This document shows positions 17,692 to 26,523 of a stretch of DNA of 64,000 nt, piece by piece. The translations under genes and the position numbers were made by a program. The first letter of the stretch is position 1. Each line of letters begins with the position of its first letter. The stretch is from JAWSVE01 sp050633885 (GTDB lineage: Bacteria; Pseudomonadota; Gammaproteobacteria; Pseudomonadales; Cellvibrionaceae): NCBI GenBank assembly GCA_050633885.1, contig JBOEHK010000002.1:744001-808000 (forward strand), read 5' to 3'. The notes below the pieces were generated by a model. It saw only the letters and a program-made list of their open reading frames with translations. It had not been told where the DNA came from and ran no database searches.

Positions 17692-18939
17692 CTATTTTTT
17701 CTTAGTTTGAGTTAATAAGTTTTCTTGTTTGTAGGCTTTGAGTGCGGAGATTCGTAAACGATGAATCTCTTCTCCAATTGCTTTACCTTGGTGTTTTGAC
17801 CTGTCAACCTGAGCGGCAGTGATCTTTTCGCAAATATCCAATGCATTTTGAAAATACTCAGCTTGCGGATAGTCTCTATCTTCAAAACCAGTTCTGCCTT
17901 TGGCGTCGGCCTCACAACATAATAAAAAATCAGCAAAGCGATCCGGCCGTCGAAACGCATCGAGTGCATTCAGTGTTTCTAATATTTTCTTGGGCGTTAG
18001 TTCTTTAGCTCGATGACAGTGGGTGTGGTATTGAGCCGCCATTAAACCTAAATTTCGAAACTCATTGGGAACGGCTAAGCGTTCACAGAGTTGTTTGACT
18101 AAATCAATACTGCGATGTTCATGGCCAATGTGTTGAGGTAAAACATCAGCAGGTGTGGTTGCTTTGCCGAGGTCATGGACTAAGCTAGCAAAACGAACTT
18201 CACTTTTTTGACTGAGCAATGTCGCTTGTTGCAATACCATTAAAGAATGAATGCCACAATCTATCTCGGGATGGTGTTCCGGTCGTTGGGGTATCCCGAA
18301 TAAATTATTGATTTCCGGCATTAGTCGAGCGAGAGCACCACATACTTTTAAAACCTCAAAAAATACGTCGGGATTTTTTTCGGCTAAAGCTCGCGACATT
18401 TCTTTCCATACACGCTCGGGCACTAAATAATCGACTTCACCGTTATCAACCATTGTTTTCATTAGTGCGTGAGTTTCACCGGCAATTGAAAAACCTAAGT
18501 GGTGATACCGTGCTGCGAATCGAGCAGTTCGCAAGATGCGAACGGGATCTTCACAAAAACTGTTTGATACATGTCGAAGAATGCGATTTTCAATGTCTGT
18601 TTGTCCATGGTAAGGATCAATGATATTTCCGTCAGCATCTTTTGCGATGGCATTGATTGTGAGGTCGCGTCGAATTAAATCTTCTTCTAGTGTCACATCA
18701 GGCGCTGCATGAAAAGAAAAGCCTGTATAACCACCCGACGTCTTTCGTTCGGTACGAGCAAGCGCATATTCTTCTTGCGTTTCAGGGTGAAGAAAAACAG
18801 GAAAGTCTTTGCCCACGGATTTAAATCCGTTTTCAGTCATTTCTTTTGGTGAAGAGCCAACGACAACCCAATCCCTTTCATGAAAAGGATGGCCTAACAT
18901 TTCGTCTCTAACTGCACCGCCAACAAGATAGGTGTCCAT
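17692..18939 (-). CDS. cca: tRNA nucleotidyltransferase (CCA-adding enzyme)
   Basis: Adds or repairs the 3'-CCA end of tRNAs. 415 residues, near the E. coli length. The start MDTYLVGGAVRDEML carries the class II nucleotidyltransferase motif GGAVRD. RDLTINAIA, EDPVRILRTARFAARY and ERVWKEMSRAL are the conserved neck motifs. A C-terminal HD domain, with FASLVHDLGKATTP and HEHRSIDLVKQL, is typical of the proteobacterial bifunctional form with phosphohydrolase activity. It ends in Lys-rich LLTQTKKK and is followed immediately by folM. Confidence 0.97.
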   Translation of the reverse strand: MDTYLVGGAVRDEMLGHPFHERDWVVVGSSPKEMTENGFKSVGKDFPVFLHPETQEEYALARTERKTSGGYTGFSFHAAPDVTLEEDLIRRDLTINAIAKDADGNIIDPYHGQTDIENRILRHVSNSFCEDPVRILRTARFAARYHHLGFSIAGETHALMKTMVDNGEVDYLVPERVWKEMSRALAEKNPDVFFEVLKVCGALARLMPEINNLFGIPQRPEHHPEIDCGIHSLMVLQQATLLSQKSEVRFASLVHDLGKATTPADVLPQHIGHEHRSIDLVKQLCERLAVPNEFRNLGLMAAQYHTHCHRAKELTPKKILETLNALDAFRRPDRFADFLLCCEADAKGRTGFEDRDYPQAEYFQNALDICEKITAAQVDRSKHQGKAIGEEIHRLRISALKAYKQENLLTQTKKK

Positions 18940-19160
18940 AAAGCCCTTGATGAAAATAATCGTGTGTAATGTTTAATAGTATACAGTGAAAAATTATTGA
19001 AAGTGTAATAGAGAATCGTTGCTATATAGAGAAAAGTTCGTTGTCTTTAGTGAAAAGGTCTGTTTTAATCTTGCCTCTACTGTTTAAGGTATTTAGAGGT
19101 AAGCTGTTTTCAATTTTATAATTAAACAAACCTTTATAGATAAATAACTATTTATATTTA

Positions 19161-19203
19161 TACTCTACAGCTACTCTACAGCTACTCTACAGCTACTCTA
19201 TAG
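19161..19203. repeat. 11-bp tandem repeat, four copies
   Basis: CTACTCTACAG is repeated about four times (first copy lacks the leading C, last is CTACTCTATAG). It lies between cca and the leader of the EamA gene, close to where that leader's promoter should be. Confidence 0.9.
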
Positions 19204-19260
19204 TTGCTTAATACCTACCTAATAGCCATACAATAGTTACTTTACAATCAGTCAATCATT

Positions 19261-19437
19261 ATGAATATCACCACACTAACAAAAAAGACCGTTGATCGTT
19301 ACCGCCTTGCCATGTGGCAAATGGTGACGTGCCTGCGTGCGTGTGATACTCCTGTGTTTGTTGTCACGCCAATTCGTCATGCTATTCATCCAGCAACAGT
19401 CGGCCTAAAAGGTAACAGGGTACAATGCGTTAGTTAA
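19261..19437 (+). CDS. candidate leader peptide of the EamA transporter gene
   Basis: A 58-codon frame, beginning MNITTLTKKTVDRYRLAMW and ending GNRVQCVS, lies inside the transcribed leader and finishes 30 bases before an intrinsic terminator. In-frame ATGs also occur at 19312 and 19321. No clear ribosome site precedes any of them, and no run of one amino acid's codons is obvious, so the region may instead be a non-coding aptamer. Included because CGGCCTAA inside this frame can pair with the terminator's 5' arm. Confidence 0.35.
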   Translation: MNITTLTKKTVDRYRLAMWQMVTCLRACDTPVFVVTPIRHAIHPATVGLKGNRVQCVS

Positions 19438-19498
19438 TTTTCCATAACACATTCCAACACCGATTAGGCCGCAGCGTAAAAACTGCGGCCTTTTTCGT
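19297..19498 (+). ncRNA. structured attenuator-like leader RNA upstream of the EamA gene
   Basis: Three elements are visible. A hairpin at 19297-19329 has CGTTACC pairing with GGTGACG (one G-U), and TTGCC/GGCAA closed by an ATGT loop. CGGCCTAA at 19401-19408 is complementary to TTAGGCCG at 19464-19471. A terminator at 19467-19490, GGCCGCAG-CGTAAAAA-CTGCGGCC, is followed by TTTTT. The CGGCCTAA pairing would occupy five bases of the terminator stem, so the two folds exclude each other, as in a riboswitch or a peptide-controlled attenuator. No known riboswitch class was recognised. Confidence 0.6.
19467..19497 (+). terminator. intrinsic terminator (attenuator) before the EamA gene
   Basis: Perfect 8-bp GC-rich stem GGCCGCAG/CTGCGGCC with loop CGTAAAAA and TTTTTCG after it, 75 bases upstream of the transporter start. 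Confidence 0.85.
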
Positions 19499-19571
19499 TT
19501 TACGACAAAAAGAAAAAAGGTTTTTAAGCATCATCAATGAGACAGAAAATAAATAACATAAGGATATTCTT

Positions 19572-20477
19572 GTGAATTTAATTCTAGGGTATTGGGTCGT
19601 TGTACTTATTTGGTCAACAACACCAATGGGTATGGTAATCAGTAATGAAAGTGTATCGTTTATGAGCGCGGCAGGTTTACGTTTGTTAATGGCGTTAACG
19701 CTGTTGCTCTTCATTGCGGCAGTTCGTAGAAAATCACTGGTTCCTCACCCTGATGCCATAAAGATGTATTTGATTGCGGCAGCTGGTATTTGTCCGCAAA
19801 TGTCTCTCGTTTATTGGTCTGCTCAATATGTGCCATCAGGAGTGATGTCGATTGTTTTTGCACTAAGCCCTTGCTTTACTTATCTGGCCTCTCTGTTTTT
19901 GTTGCCTGAGTCGACCACGTTAAGTGTGAGAAAGATTGTATCCCTTATGATTGCTGTATTTGGAATGGCACTGATATTTATTGATCAGCTTAACTTGAGT
20001 TTTCAAGCTGCCATGGGGATATTGGCGTTATTAGCTTCATCGGTGTGTTTCGCGGTAAGCACAGTGTTGTTAAAGCGTTATAGTGACAATGTGAATTTGG
20101 ATCCATTAAGTCAAACAACAGGGACGTTGTTATTTACCCTGCCGTTGTTTCTCTTGTGCTGGTGGTTTTTTGATGGCGTAGTTCCTAAAAATATTACGAT
20201 AAGAAGTTTAACTGCGATCAGTTATCTGGCTTTTTTGGGTACGGTTGTTGGGTTCTCATTATATTTTTGGGTGTTTCAGCGTATGAATGTAGTTACGGTT
20301 TCATTGATAACTATGATTTCTCCATTATTTGCTATTACGCTCGGGACGGTATTTTTGAATGAGCAGTTTACCGTTCGAATTACCATAGGAGGGGTGCTGG
20401 TACTTTTGTCATTATTATATTTCGAAGGTATCACATTGAAGTATCTTGTGAGGTTTTGGCGGGATAAGTTCAGCTGA
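19572..20477 (+). CDS. EamA/DMT-family membrane transporter
   Basis: 301 residues with about ten hydrophobic segments and two EamA repeats (about 3-130 and 145-285), typical of drug/metabolite exporters. The signature stretch is WSTTPMGMVISN near the N-terminus, and WVFQRMNVVTVSLITMISPL occurs in the second half. The GTG start has AAGGA upstream. Substrate is unknown; family members export amino acids, nucleosides or other metabolites. The attenuator-like leader suggests expression responds to a metabolite, perhaps the transported one (inference). Confidence 0.88.
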   Translation: MNLILGYWVVVLIWSTTPMGMVISNESVSFMSAAGLRLLMALTLLLFIAAVRRKSLVPHPDAIKMYLIAAAGICPQMSLVYWSAQYVPSGVMSIVFALSPCFTYLASLFLLPESTTLSVRKIVSLMIAVFGMALIFIDQLNLSFQAAMGILALLASSVCFAVSTVLLKRYSDNVNLDPLSQTTGTLLFTLPLFLLCWWFFDGVVPKNITIRSLTAISYLAFLGTVVGFSLYFWVFQRMNVVTVSLITMISPLFAITLGTVFLNEQFTVRITIGGVLVLLSLLYFEGITLKYLVRFWRDKFS

Positions 20478-20551
20478 GTGTGAAGATGAAACAGTTGATC
20501 GCTGGCATCTTGAATCTGATGTGAATGTTCATGTAGGCTATGTTTTTATTG

Positions 20552-20565
20552 CATGTAGCTACATG
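20552..20565. promoter_or_regulatory. 14-bp perfect palindrome upstream of galE
   Basis: CATGTAGCTACATG, about 100 bases before galE. A partial copy (TCATGTAGGCTATG) starts near 20529. Candidate operator; no regulator is known. Confidence 0.35.
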
Positions 20566-20666
20566 TAAATGACAGGGCGATCAGCTTAACATTGAATAAG
20601 CTTCGAGCTCATAATCTCGATTCATCAATCATGATTTTATAATTCATTCAGCAAAAGGAAAGTCGT

Positions 20667-21716
20667 GTGTCGGATAGTTTGTCAAAAACAACATCAAATA
20701 AGGTCTTAGTCACAGGAGGTGTGGGTTACATTGGTAGCCATACTTGTGTTGAGTTAATTGCAGCTGGGTTTGAACCTATTGTTGTTGATAATCTGAGTAA
20801 CAGTAAGCCCTTGTCATTGGAACGTGTTGCGCAAATCAGTGGGAAAGCAATGACTTTTTATGAAGCTGATGTAACTGATAGAGATGCGTTAAGAAAAATT
20901 TTTAAAGAACACGATATAGCTGCCGTCTTACATTTTGCGGGTTTAAAGGCTGTTGGGGAGTCGAACGAAATTCCTTTGCGTTATTATTATAATAATGTTG
21001 AGGGGACCGTTGCTTTAGCTGAAGTTATGGAGGAGTTTAATGTACTTCGATTAATTTTTAGTTCTTCGGCAACTGTTTATGGAGACCCCGCCAGTGTGCC
21101 TATTGTCGAGAGTTTTCCAACATCAGTCACTAACCCTTACGGCCGCAGTAAATTAATGGTCGAAGAAATAATGCGTGATGTGTGTAAAGCGCCAAACAAT
21201 CAATGGAAAGTAACGCTGCTTCGATACTTTAATCCTATTGGCGCACATGAAAGTGGTTTGATTGGTGAAGATCCTCAAGGCATTCCTAATAACCTTCTAC
21301 CTTATGTCGCACAAGTTGCTGTAGGAAAATTAAAGGAATTGGGTGTTTTTGGTGATGACTATGACACCGTAGACGGGACGGGTGTGCGAGATTACATTCA
21401 TGTTGTTGATTTGGCGAAAGGTCATGTAAAAGCGCTAGAGCATTTATTAAAAGCAGATCCAAATTGTTACACATTTAATCTCGGTACGGGCCAAGGATAC
21501 AGCGTGCTTGAAGTGGTTAAAGCATTTGAAGCCTCGAGTGGAAAAAAAGTTCCTTATAAAATTATGCCGCGTCGAGCCGGCGATATAGCTGAATGCTTTG
21601 CTGAGCCATCGTTAGCATTCAACGAATTGGGCTGGAAGGCCGAGTACGGGATCACCCGAATGGTAGAAGATGCATGGCGCTGGCAATCAGAGAATCCGAC
21701 TGGATATGATGTTTGA
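20667..21716 (+). CDS. galE: UDP-glucose 4-epimerase
   Basis: 349-residue extended SDR interconverting UDP-glucose and UDP-galactose. The NAD-binding motif GGVGYIGSHT is at residues 17-26, HFAGLKAVGES follows, and the catalytic Ser/Tyr/Lys are in SSSATVYGDP and NPYGRSKLMVE. GVRDYIHVVDLAKGHV and YNLG-like FNLGTGQGYSVLEVV are also characteristic. The start is GTG with a good SD (AAAGGAAAG). The N-terminal MSDSLSKTTSNK adds a few residues to the family norm. It is transcribed alone and ends at a clear terminator. Confidence 0.96.
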   Translation: MSDSLSKTTSNKVLVTGGVGYIGSHTCVELIAAGFEPIVVDNLSNSKPLSLERVAQISGKAMTFYEADVTDRDALRKIFKEHDIAAVLHFAGLKAVGESNEIPLRYYYNNVEGTVALAEVMEEFNVLRLIFSSSATVYGDPASVPIVESFPTSVTNPYGRSKLMVEEIMRDVCKAPNNQWKVTLLRYFNPIGAHESGLIGEDPQGIPNNLLPYVAQVAVGKLKELGVFGDDYDTVDGTGVRDYIHVVDLAKGHVKALEHLLKADPNCYTFNLGTGQGYSVLEVVKAFEASSGKKVPYKIMPRRAGDIAECFAEPSLAFNELGWKAEYGITRMVEDAWRWQSENPTGYDV

Positions 21717-21750
21717 TTGAGAGTACAAGCATCAACATAGCGCAAAATAA

Positions 21751-21785
21751 AAGGCCGTTCTCTTTTACATTTACGGCCTTTTTAT
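21751..21785 (+). terminator. terminator after galE
   Basis: AAGGCCGT and ACGGCCTT enclose a 14-base loop and are followed by TTTATT. It may also serve the convergent apaH transcript. Confidence 0.82.
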
Positions 21786-21807
21786 TGTGTGGGTGTTAGG
21801 AAATATA

Positions 21808-22620
21808 TTAATCTTTGCATCTCACGCGGTACCATTTTCTTTTTTCTAAATGCAGCGCCGACAAATGGCCGCCCCAAACACACCCGGTATCAAGTGCATA
21901 AACTCTTTTGGTATTGGTTTGTCCTTCCAAACTGGCCCAATGTCCAAACACTAAATGCCCTTTTTTTGTTTTGCGTTTACGGTGGTCAAACCACGGTAAA
22001 AAACCTTTTGGCGGCGATTTAGGACCAAGTTTGCATTTTAAATCTAATCGGCCTTTCGCATTACAAAATCGCATTCGAGTAAAATAATTTGTAATGAGAC
22101 GAAGTCTATCTGTACCCTCTAATGTTTCGCTCCAAGTGTCTGGCGTGTTTCCGTACATATTTTTTAAAAAGTTTTTAGGCTTTTCACTTCGCAAAACTGT
22201 TTCTACTTCCGCTGCATATTGAAGTGCTTGGTCAATGTTCCAAATGGGGGGGATGCCTGCATGAGACATTGTAAAATCTAAATTGGGATCGTGATGAACG
22301 AGCGGACAGTGACGGAGCCATGTGATGAGCTGTTCAGAATCTGGAGAATTTAAAATATCGTCGAAGGTATCTTTTTTTCCTGAATCATTATTGAGTAGTG
22401 CTGTTGCGACAAGGTGAAGGTCGTGATTACCTAGCACAGCTATCACGTTATCTCGAATGGAATACAAATAGCGCAGCGTGTCTAGTGAGCGAGGTCCGCG
22501 GTTAACCATGTCGCCTGCGATCCACAGGGTATCTTTAGATGGATCGAAATTAATTTTTTTTAGTAATGCTTTGAATGATTTGAAGCAACCTTGTATGTCG
22601 CCGATTGCATAGGTCGCCAT
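21808..22620 (-). CDS. apaH: symmetrical bis(5'-nucleosyl)-tetraphosphatase
   Basis: Hydrolyses Ap4A to two ADP. The 270-residue protein has the metallophosphoesterase motifs in order: GDIQGC (residues 7-12), GDMVNRGPRSLDTL, GNHDLHLVA and MSHAGIPP, and the late conserved FGHWASLEG and LDTGCVWGGHL. It is last of the minus-strand lptD-surA-pdxA-rsmA-apaG-apaH series, 71 bases after apaG. Intact by length and motifs. Confidence 0.97.
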   Translation of the reverse strand: MATYAIGDIQGCFKSFKALLKKINFDPSKDTLWIAGDMVNRGPRSLDTLRYLYSIRDNVIAVLGNHDLHLVATALLNNDSGKKDTFDDILNSPDSEQLITWLRHCPLVHHDPNLDFTMSHAGIPPIWNIDQALQYAAEVETVLRSEKPKNFLKNMYGNTPDTWSETLEGTDRLRLITNYFTRMRFCNAKGRLDLKCKLGPKSPPKGFLPWFDHRKRKTKKGHLVFGHWASLEGQTNTKRVYALDTGCVWGGHLSALHLEKRKWYRVRCKD

Positions 22621-22691
22621 GAAGATGTCCTAACCGAATGAAGTTGTTTGATGCTTTTTGACTAACATTAAGTGATGAAACAATGACGACT

Positions 22692-23108
22692 TTAATGAAT
22701 AGCATGTGGGGGAGCTAGTACGAATGTTGCTATAGCTGCCTCATACATTTCACCATTGTCGGCTTTCATTTGGTAGCTGCCTTCCATTGTGCCAGTTTGT
22801 GTTTCTAAAATTGCGCCACTCGTATAAGTGTAGTCCATCCCTGGGCGCAATACGGGTTGCTTGCCAATAACCCCATCACCCTTGACCTCTTGTATTTTAT
22901 TGAGAGCATCACGAATAATCCAGTGACGAGAAATTAATTGTGAATTATATTCGCCACAATTTTTAATCGTAATTGTGTAGGAATAAACGTATCTATTTTT
23001 TACCGGCCGAGATTGAGCTGGAATATAAGATGTCTTAACTGTCACTTTTATTGGTGGGTGTTCTTTTTTGTATTTCTGCGCTTTGGTGGTGCTGATTGAA
23101 TCGTTCAT
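22692..23108 (-). CDS. apaG: ApaG-domain protein (CorD)
   Basis: 138-residue ApaG fold, a fibronectin-III-like beta sandwich of uncertain role linked genetically to Co2+/Mg2+ handling. Diagnostic segments are NRYVYSYTITIKNCGEYNSQ, LISRHWIIRDA, GDGVIGKQPVL and GTMEGSYQM. The N-terminus has about 20 residues more than usual (MNDSISTTKAQKYKKEHP). Its start overlaps the end of rsmA by four bases, so translation is probably coupled. Confidence 0.95.
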   Translation of the reverse strand: MNDSISTTKAQKYKKEHPPIKVTVKTSYIPAQSRPVKNRYVYSYTITIKNCGEYNSQLISRHWIIRDALNKIQEVKGDGVIGKQPVLRPGMDYTYTSGAILETQTGTMEGSYQMKADNGEMYEAAIATFVLAPPHAIH

Positions 23109-23953
23109 AGTAATGCTTCCCTGTAATCGCGATGTAAACTATTGGCTAGGTTAACATATTCGATAACACTTAATGTTTCAGGACGCCGAGACATATCAAT
23201 ATAAAAATGATTGGGTGTGCTTTTATTTTGAGATGTTGTATCCAGTTTTTCAATGACTTCTTTAGGAATTAGGGCGCGTAGGTTATTTCGCAATGTTTTT
23301 CTTCTGTGTTGAAAACACGTGTTAACAAGTTTTTTCAAGAGCTCTACATTGTCTGCAGGGTGTGGAAATGTCTCATAAGGCTCTAATCGAACAATGGCTG
23401 AATCAACTTTCGGTCTTGGATTGAAACACTCCGGAGGTACTGGAAATAAATAGGTGACTTTACAAGCGTACTGCACCATTACCGAAAGGCGACCATAGGT
23501 TTTACTGCCTTCTTTTGCAGCCATCCGTTCCACCACTTCTTTTTGAAGCATGAAGTGCATGTCTTTGATGAGAGCACTGAAGGTGAGTAGGTGAAAGATA
23601 AGAGGGGTCGAAATGTTGTACGGTAAATTGCCTAGTACGCGAAGCGATTTCTTTTCTTCCGCGGAGGCCAGTAAAGAAAAATCAAAAGAGAGCGCATCAC
23701 CTTGATGAATAGTTAAACCAGGTTTTTTTTCTTTCAAGATGTTGAGTCGGGCTACTAAGTCACGATCTAGTTCTACAACATTTAGTTGTGAGCAAAGCGC
23801 CAGTAGAGGAATGGTAATCGCCCCTTGACCTGGGCCAATCTCTACAAGATTGTCAGTTGGTTTTGGCGCAATAGAGCCAACGATTTTTTCTATGATGCCT
23901 GAGTCAGTTAAAAAATTCTGTCCAAACCGTTTTCTGGGTGTATGTTCTTCCAT
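23105..23953 (-). CDS. rsmA: 16S rRNA dimethyladenosine transferase
   Basis: KsgA/RsmA dimethylates two adjacent adenosines at the 3' end of 16S rRNA. 282 residues. RKRFGQNFLTDSGI begins the family signature, followed by the SAM motif VEIGPGQGAITIPL, the acidic VVELDRDLVARL, QGDALSFD, and the catalytic NLPYNISTPL. C-terminal NTCFQHRRKTLRNNL is also conserved. It is co-transcribed with pdxA upstream and apaG downstream. Confidence 0.98.
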   Translation of the reverse strand: MEEHTPRKRFGQNFLTDSGIIEKIVGSIAPKPTDNLVEIGPGQGAITIPLLALCSQLNVVELDRDLVARLNILKEKKPGLTIHQGDALSFDFSLLASAEEKKSLRVLGNLPYNISTPLIFHLLTFSALIKDMHFMLQKEVVERMAAKEGSKTYGRLSVMVQYACKVTYLFPVPPECFNPRPKVDSAIVRLEPYETFPHPADNVELLKKLVNTCFQHRRKTLRNNLRALIPKEVIEKLDTTSQNKSTPNHFYIDMSRRPETLSVIEYVNLANSLHRDYREALL

Positions 23954-24066
23954 TTAAAAATTCTTATAGTCAGTTTTTTCTGTGAGACGTTGTAAAAGTG
24001 CATATATTGGAATGAGTAAAGGACTTTACATTAACACTCTACATATCAACACTCTTTACATCTAAA

Positions 24067-25041
24067 TTATAACGACATGTTGGCGGCTGTATGAATTGCG
24101 GTTTCAAAGCTTCCGCTATCTGCTTGTCCAGTTCCCACTAAATCAAAAGCGGTACCGTGATCGACAGACGTTCGAATAATGGGGAGTCCTAACGTAATAT
24201 TCACGGCTTTTCCAAAACCTTTAAATTTTAAAACGGGCAAACCTTGATCGTGATACATGGCTAAAACACTGTCGGCTCCATCTAATACTTTGGGAGTAAA
24301 TAGTGTGTCGGCGGGGAGAGGTCCGATCAGGTTTTTACCTGTGATTCTCATTTCATCCAGTGTAGGTTCTATGACATCGATTTCTTCCCTGCCCATGTGT
24401 CCGCCTTCGCCAGCGTGAGGGTTAAGCCCGCACACTAATATCTTTGGATCGTCGATTCCAAAATTATTTCGAAGAGCGGCATGTAAAATTATAATGGTTT
24501 CGTGAAGGTTTTTTCGAGTAATTGTTTTTGACACGTCCACTAAAGGGAGATGTGTTGTGACCAGTGCAACTCGTAGACCTTCCGTCGCTAACATCATGAC
24601 GACTCTTTTGGTGTTCGTTTTGTCAGCTAGATATTCTGTATGACCGCTAAAGGGAATGCCTGCTTCGTTGATAACGCCTTTATGAACGGGCGCTGTCATC
24701 ATCGCATGTGCAATTTTTTTTTGACATAACTCGATCGCAATATCCAGTGTATTTAAAACATATTGTGCATTGTAAGAACTGGGTATGCCGGGTGAGCAAG
24801 GCGATAATAGCGGAACGGGGTAAATACAAATTTGTCCCGGTTCATGTTGTTTTGCTGGAGTATCTGGATTAAATTCACGAAGGGTGATGGGCAGGTTTAA
24901 TAATGCAGCACGTTGCTTAATTAATTCGGGATCAGCAATAACAATGAGTTCGTGGTCACAGTGTTTTTGAGCAAAAGTGACAACGAGGTCTGGGCCTATT
25001 CCTGCGGGTTCTCCGGCAGTCACTGCAATTCGTAATGTCAT
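24067..25041 (-). CDS. pdxA: 4-hydroxythreonine-4-phosphate dehydrogenase
   Basis: Pyridoxal-phosphate biosynthesis enzyme of the DXP-dependent route. 324 residues, beginning MTLRIAVTAGEPAGIGPDL, the family signature. Metal-binding histidines are in PFSGHTEYLA, GLNPHAGEGGHMG and MYHDQGLPVLKF. It lies 35 bases downstream of surA in the canonical operon. The 113-base gap to rsmA includes a short duplicated AACACTCT..TACAT at 24031-24061. Confidence 0.97.
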   Translation of the reverse strand: MTLRIAVTAGEPAGIGPDLVVTFAQKHCDHELIVIADPELIKQRAALLNLPITLREFNPDTPAKQHEPGQICIYPVPLLSPCSPGIPSSYNAQYVLNTLDIAIELCQKKIAHAMMTAPVHKGVINEAGIPFSGHTEYLADKTNTKRVVMMLATEGLRVALVTTHLPLVDVSKTITRKNLHETIIILHAALRNNFGIDDPKILVCGLNPHAGEGGHMGREEIDVIEPTLDEMRITGKNLIGPLPADTLFTPKVLDGADSVLAMYHDQGLPVLKFKGFGKAVNITLGLPIIRTSVDHGTAFDLVGTGQADSGSFETAIHTAANMSL

Positions 25042-25076
25042 AGGCCCGGTGTGCTATATTTGAATTTATAAAGTGA

Positions 25077-26408
25077 TTAATTAACGCTGGTACGATCGAG
25101 TTCAAGATCTTTTAGTTTGATATCAACATAAGCATCGTCTCGAATTTCTTGTAACCAGATTGGAAGTTCCTCTTCAAATCGACGGCTTCTCAATAAATTA
25201 AATGCCTGATTTTTTATAACGCGGTCACTCATGTCTTCTTTTCGGCGATCTTCAACGTGTAAAATATGCCAGCCATGTTGGGTTTGAAAAGGAAAAGAAA
25301 TGTCTCCTATTTCTGTCACAGCCATGACTTGTTCAAATTGAGGAACAAACATACCGGGAGTCGACCAACCTAAATCGCCTCCAGCTAACATAGAGCCAGG
25401 ATCTTTTGAGTGTTCTTTTGCCATCTCACCGAAATCAGCACCGTTTAAAATATTGGTACGCACTTCAAGTAATTTTTTTCGTGCTTCTTCATCACTTAAT
25501 ATGACAGAGGTTTGCAGTAAAATGTGCCGAACTTTTGTTTGGTCGATTAGTTGTTCACTTCCACCTCCGCGTTGTTCATGAATTTTTAAAAGATGAAATC
25601 CTGCTCCGCTTCGGAAAGGGTTGGATATTTCACCAATTTTCATGCCGTTAAGGTTGACTGAAAATAATTCAGGTAGCTGCGCGGGTTTTCTCCAGCCAAT
25701 GCTTCCGCCTTGTAAGGCGTTTTGCCCTGCAGAATAAGTGGTTGCTATGCGAGAAAAATCTGCACCATTTTCTAATTGTTGTTTTAAATCTTCAGCTTTA
25801 TTTTTTGCAGCAGCGACTTCTTCAGTGCTGGCACTGTTTGAGAGGGGAATTAAAATATGGCCTAGGTTGTATTCTGGGGCTGTCCAGAATTTTCCTTCTT
25901 TAGAATTCAAAAAGCTGTCAACGTCATGTTCTGTAACATCTAAGCGGTTACCCAAAACACCCCGTTGTACACGGTTAATGGTGAGCTCGCGTCGCAAGTC
26001 TTCTCGTAAATCTTCAACAGTCAATCCTTCCGCTTGAAGTTGAGCAATAAATTGTTGCGGGGTCACTTTATTTCGTTGCTGCATTTCTGTCATAGCTTGA
26101 TTGATCTCAGCATCTTCAATATTAACGCCAGCGCGTTTGGCCATTTGTAATTGTAATTGCTGGACGATTAAGTGCTCTAAGACTTGTGCTTTTAAAACTT
26201 CATCTGGAGGCGATTCAGCTCCTTGCGCCTTTAAGCGATTTTTAATCGCACTTAGCTGAGCGTTTAGCTCGCTTTCCATAACGACATCGTTATCGACAAT
26301 AACGGCGACTCGATCAAGAACAATTGCTTCCGCTTGTGTGAGTTGTATCGCGCTGAATGATAACAAGGCGATAAGAAAACTGGTTTTTACAAAAGGTATT
26401 TTTTTCAT
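25077..26408 (-). CDS. surA: periplasmic chaperone and peptidyl-prolyl isomerase SurA
   Basis: 443 residues. A signal peptide (MKKIPFVKTSFLIALLSF..) ends near the Gln/Ala-rich TQAEA. The N-terminal SurA chaperone domain includes LDRVAVIVDNDVVMESELN. Two parvulin domains follow: the first around APEYNLGHILIPL...GSIGWRKPAQLPELF and the second KVRHILLQTSV...GGDLGWSTPGMFVPQFE. It escorts outer-membrane proteins such as LptD, whose gene lies immediately upstream. Confidence 0.97.
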   Translation of the reverse strand: MKKIPFVKTSFLIALLSFSAIQLTQAEAIVLDRVAVIVDNDVVMESELNAQLSAIKNRLKAQGAESPPDEVLKAQVLEHLIVQQLQLQMAKRAGVNIEDAEINQAMTEMQQRNKVTPQQFIAQLQAEGLTVEDLREDLRRELTINRVQRGVLGNRLDVTEHDVDSFLNSKEGKFWTAPEYNLGHILIPLSNSASTEEVAAAKNKAEDLKQQLENGADFSRIATTYSAGQNALQGGSIGWRKPAQLPELFSVNLNGMKIGEISNPFRSGAGFHLLKIHEQRGGGSEQLIDQTKVRHILLQTSVILSDEEARKKLLEVRTNILNGADFGEMAKEHSKDPGSMLAGGDLGWSTPGMFVPQFEQVMAVTEIGDISFPFQTQHGWHILHVEDRRKEDMSDRVIKNQAFNLLRSRRFEEELPIWLQEIRDDAYVDIKLKDLELDRTSVN

Positions 26409-26523
26409 TGTTTGATCACTAGTTTTTTGTGTTGTAAAAATAGGTGTTAAATAAGCACTTAAATATCGAGTGGATTATGCGAAGTTTTAAATTATGGTCT
26501 TAGACTTTTATACTTCAATAAAA

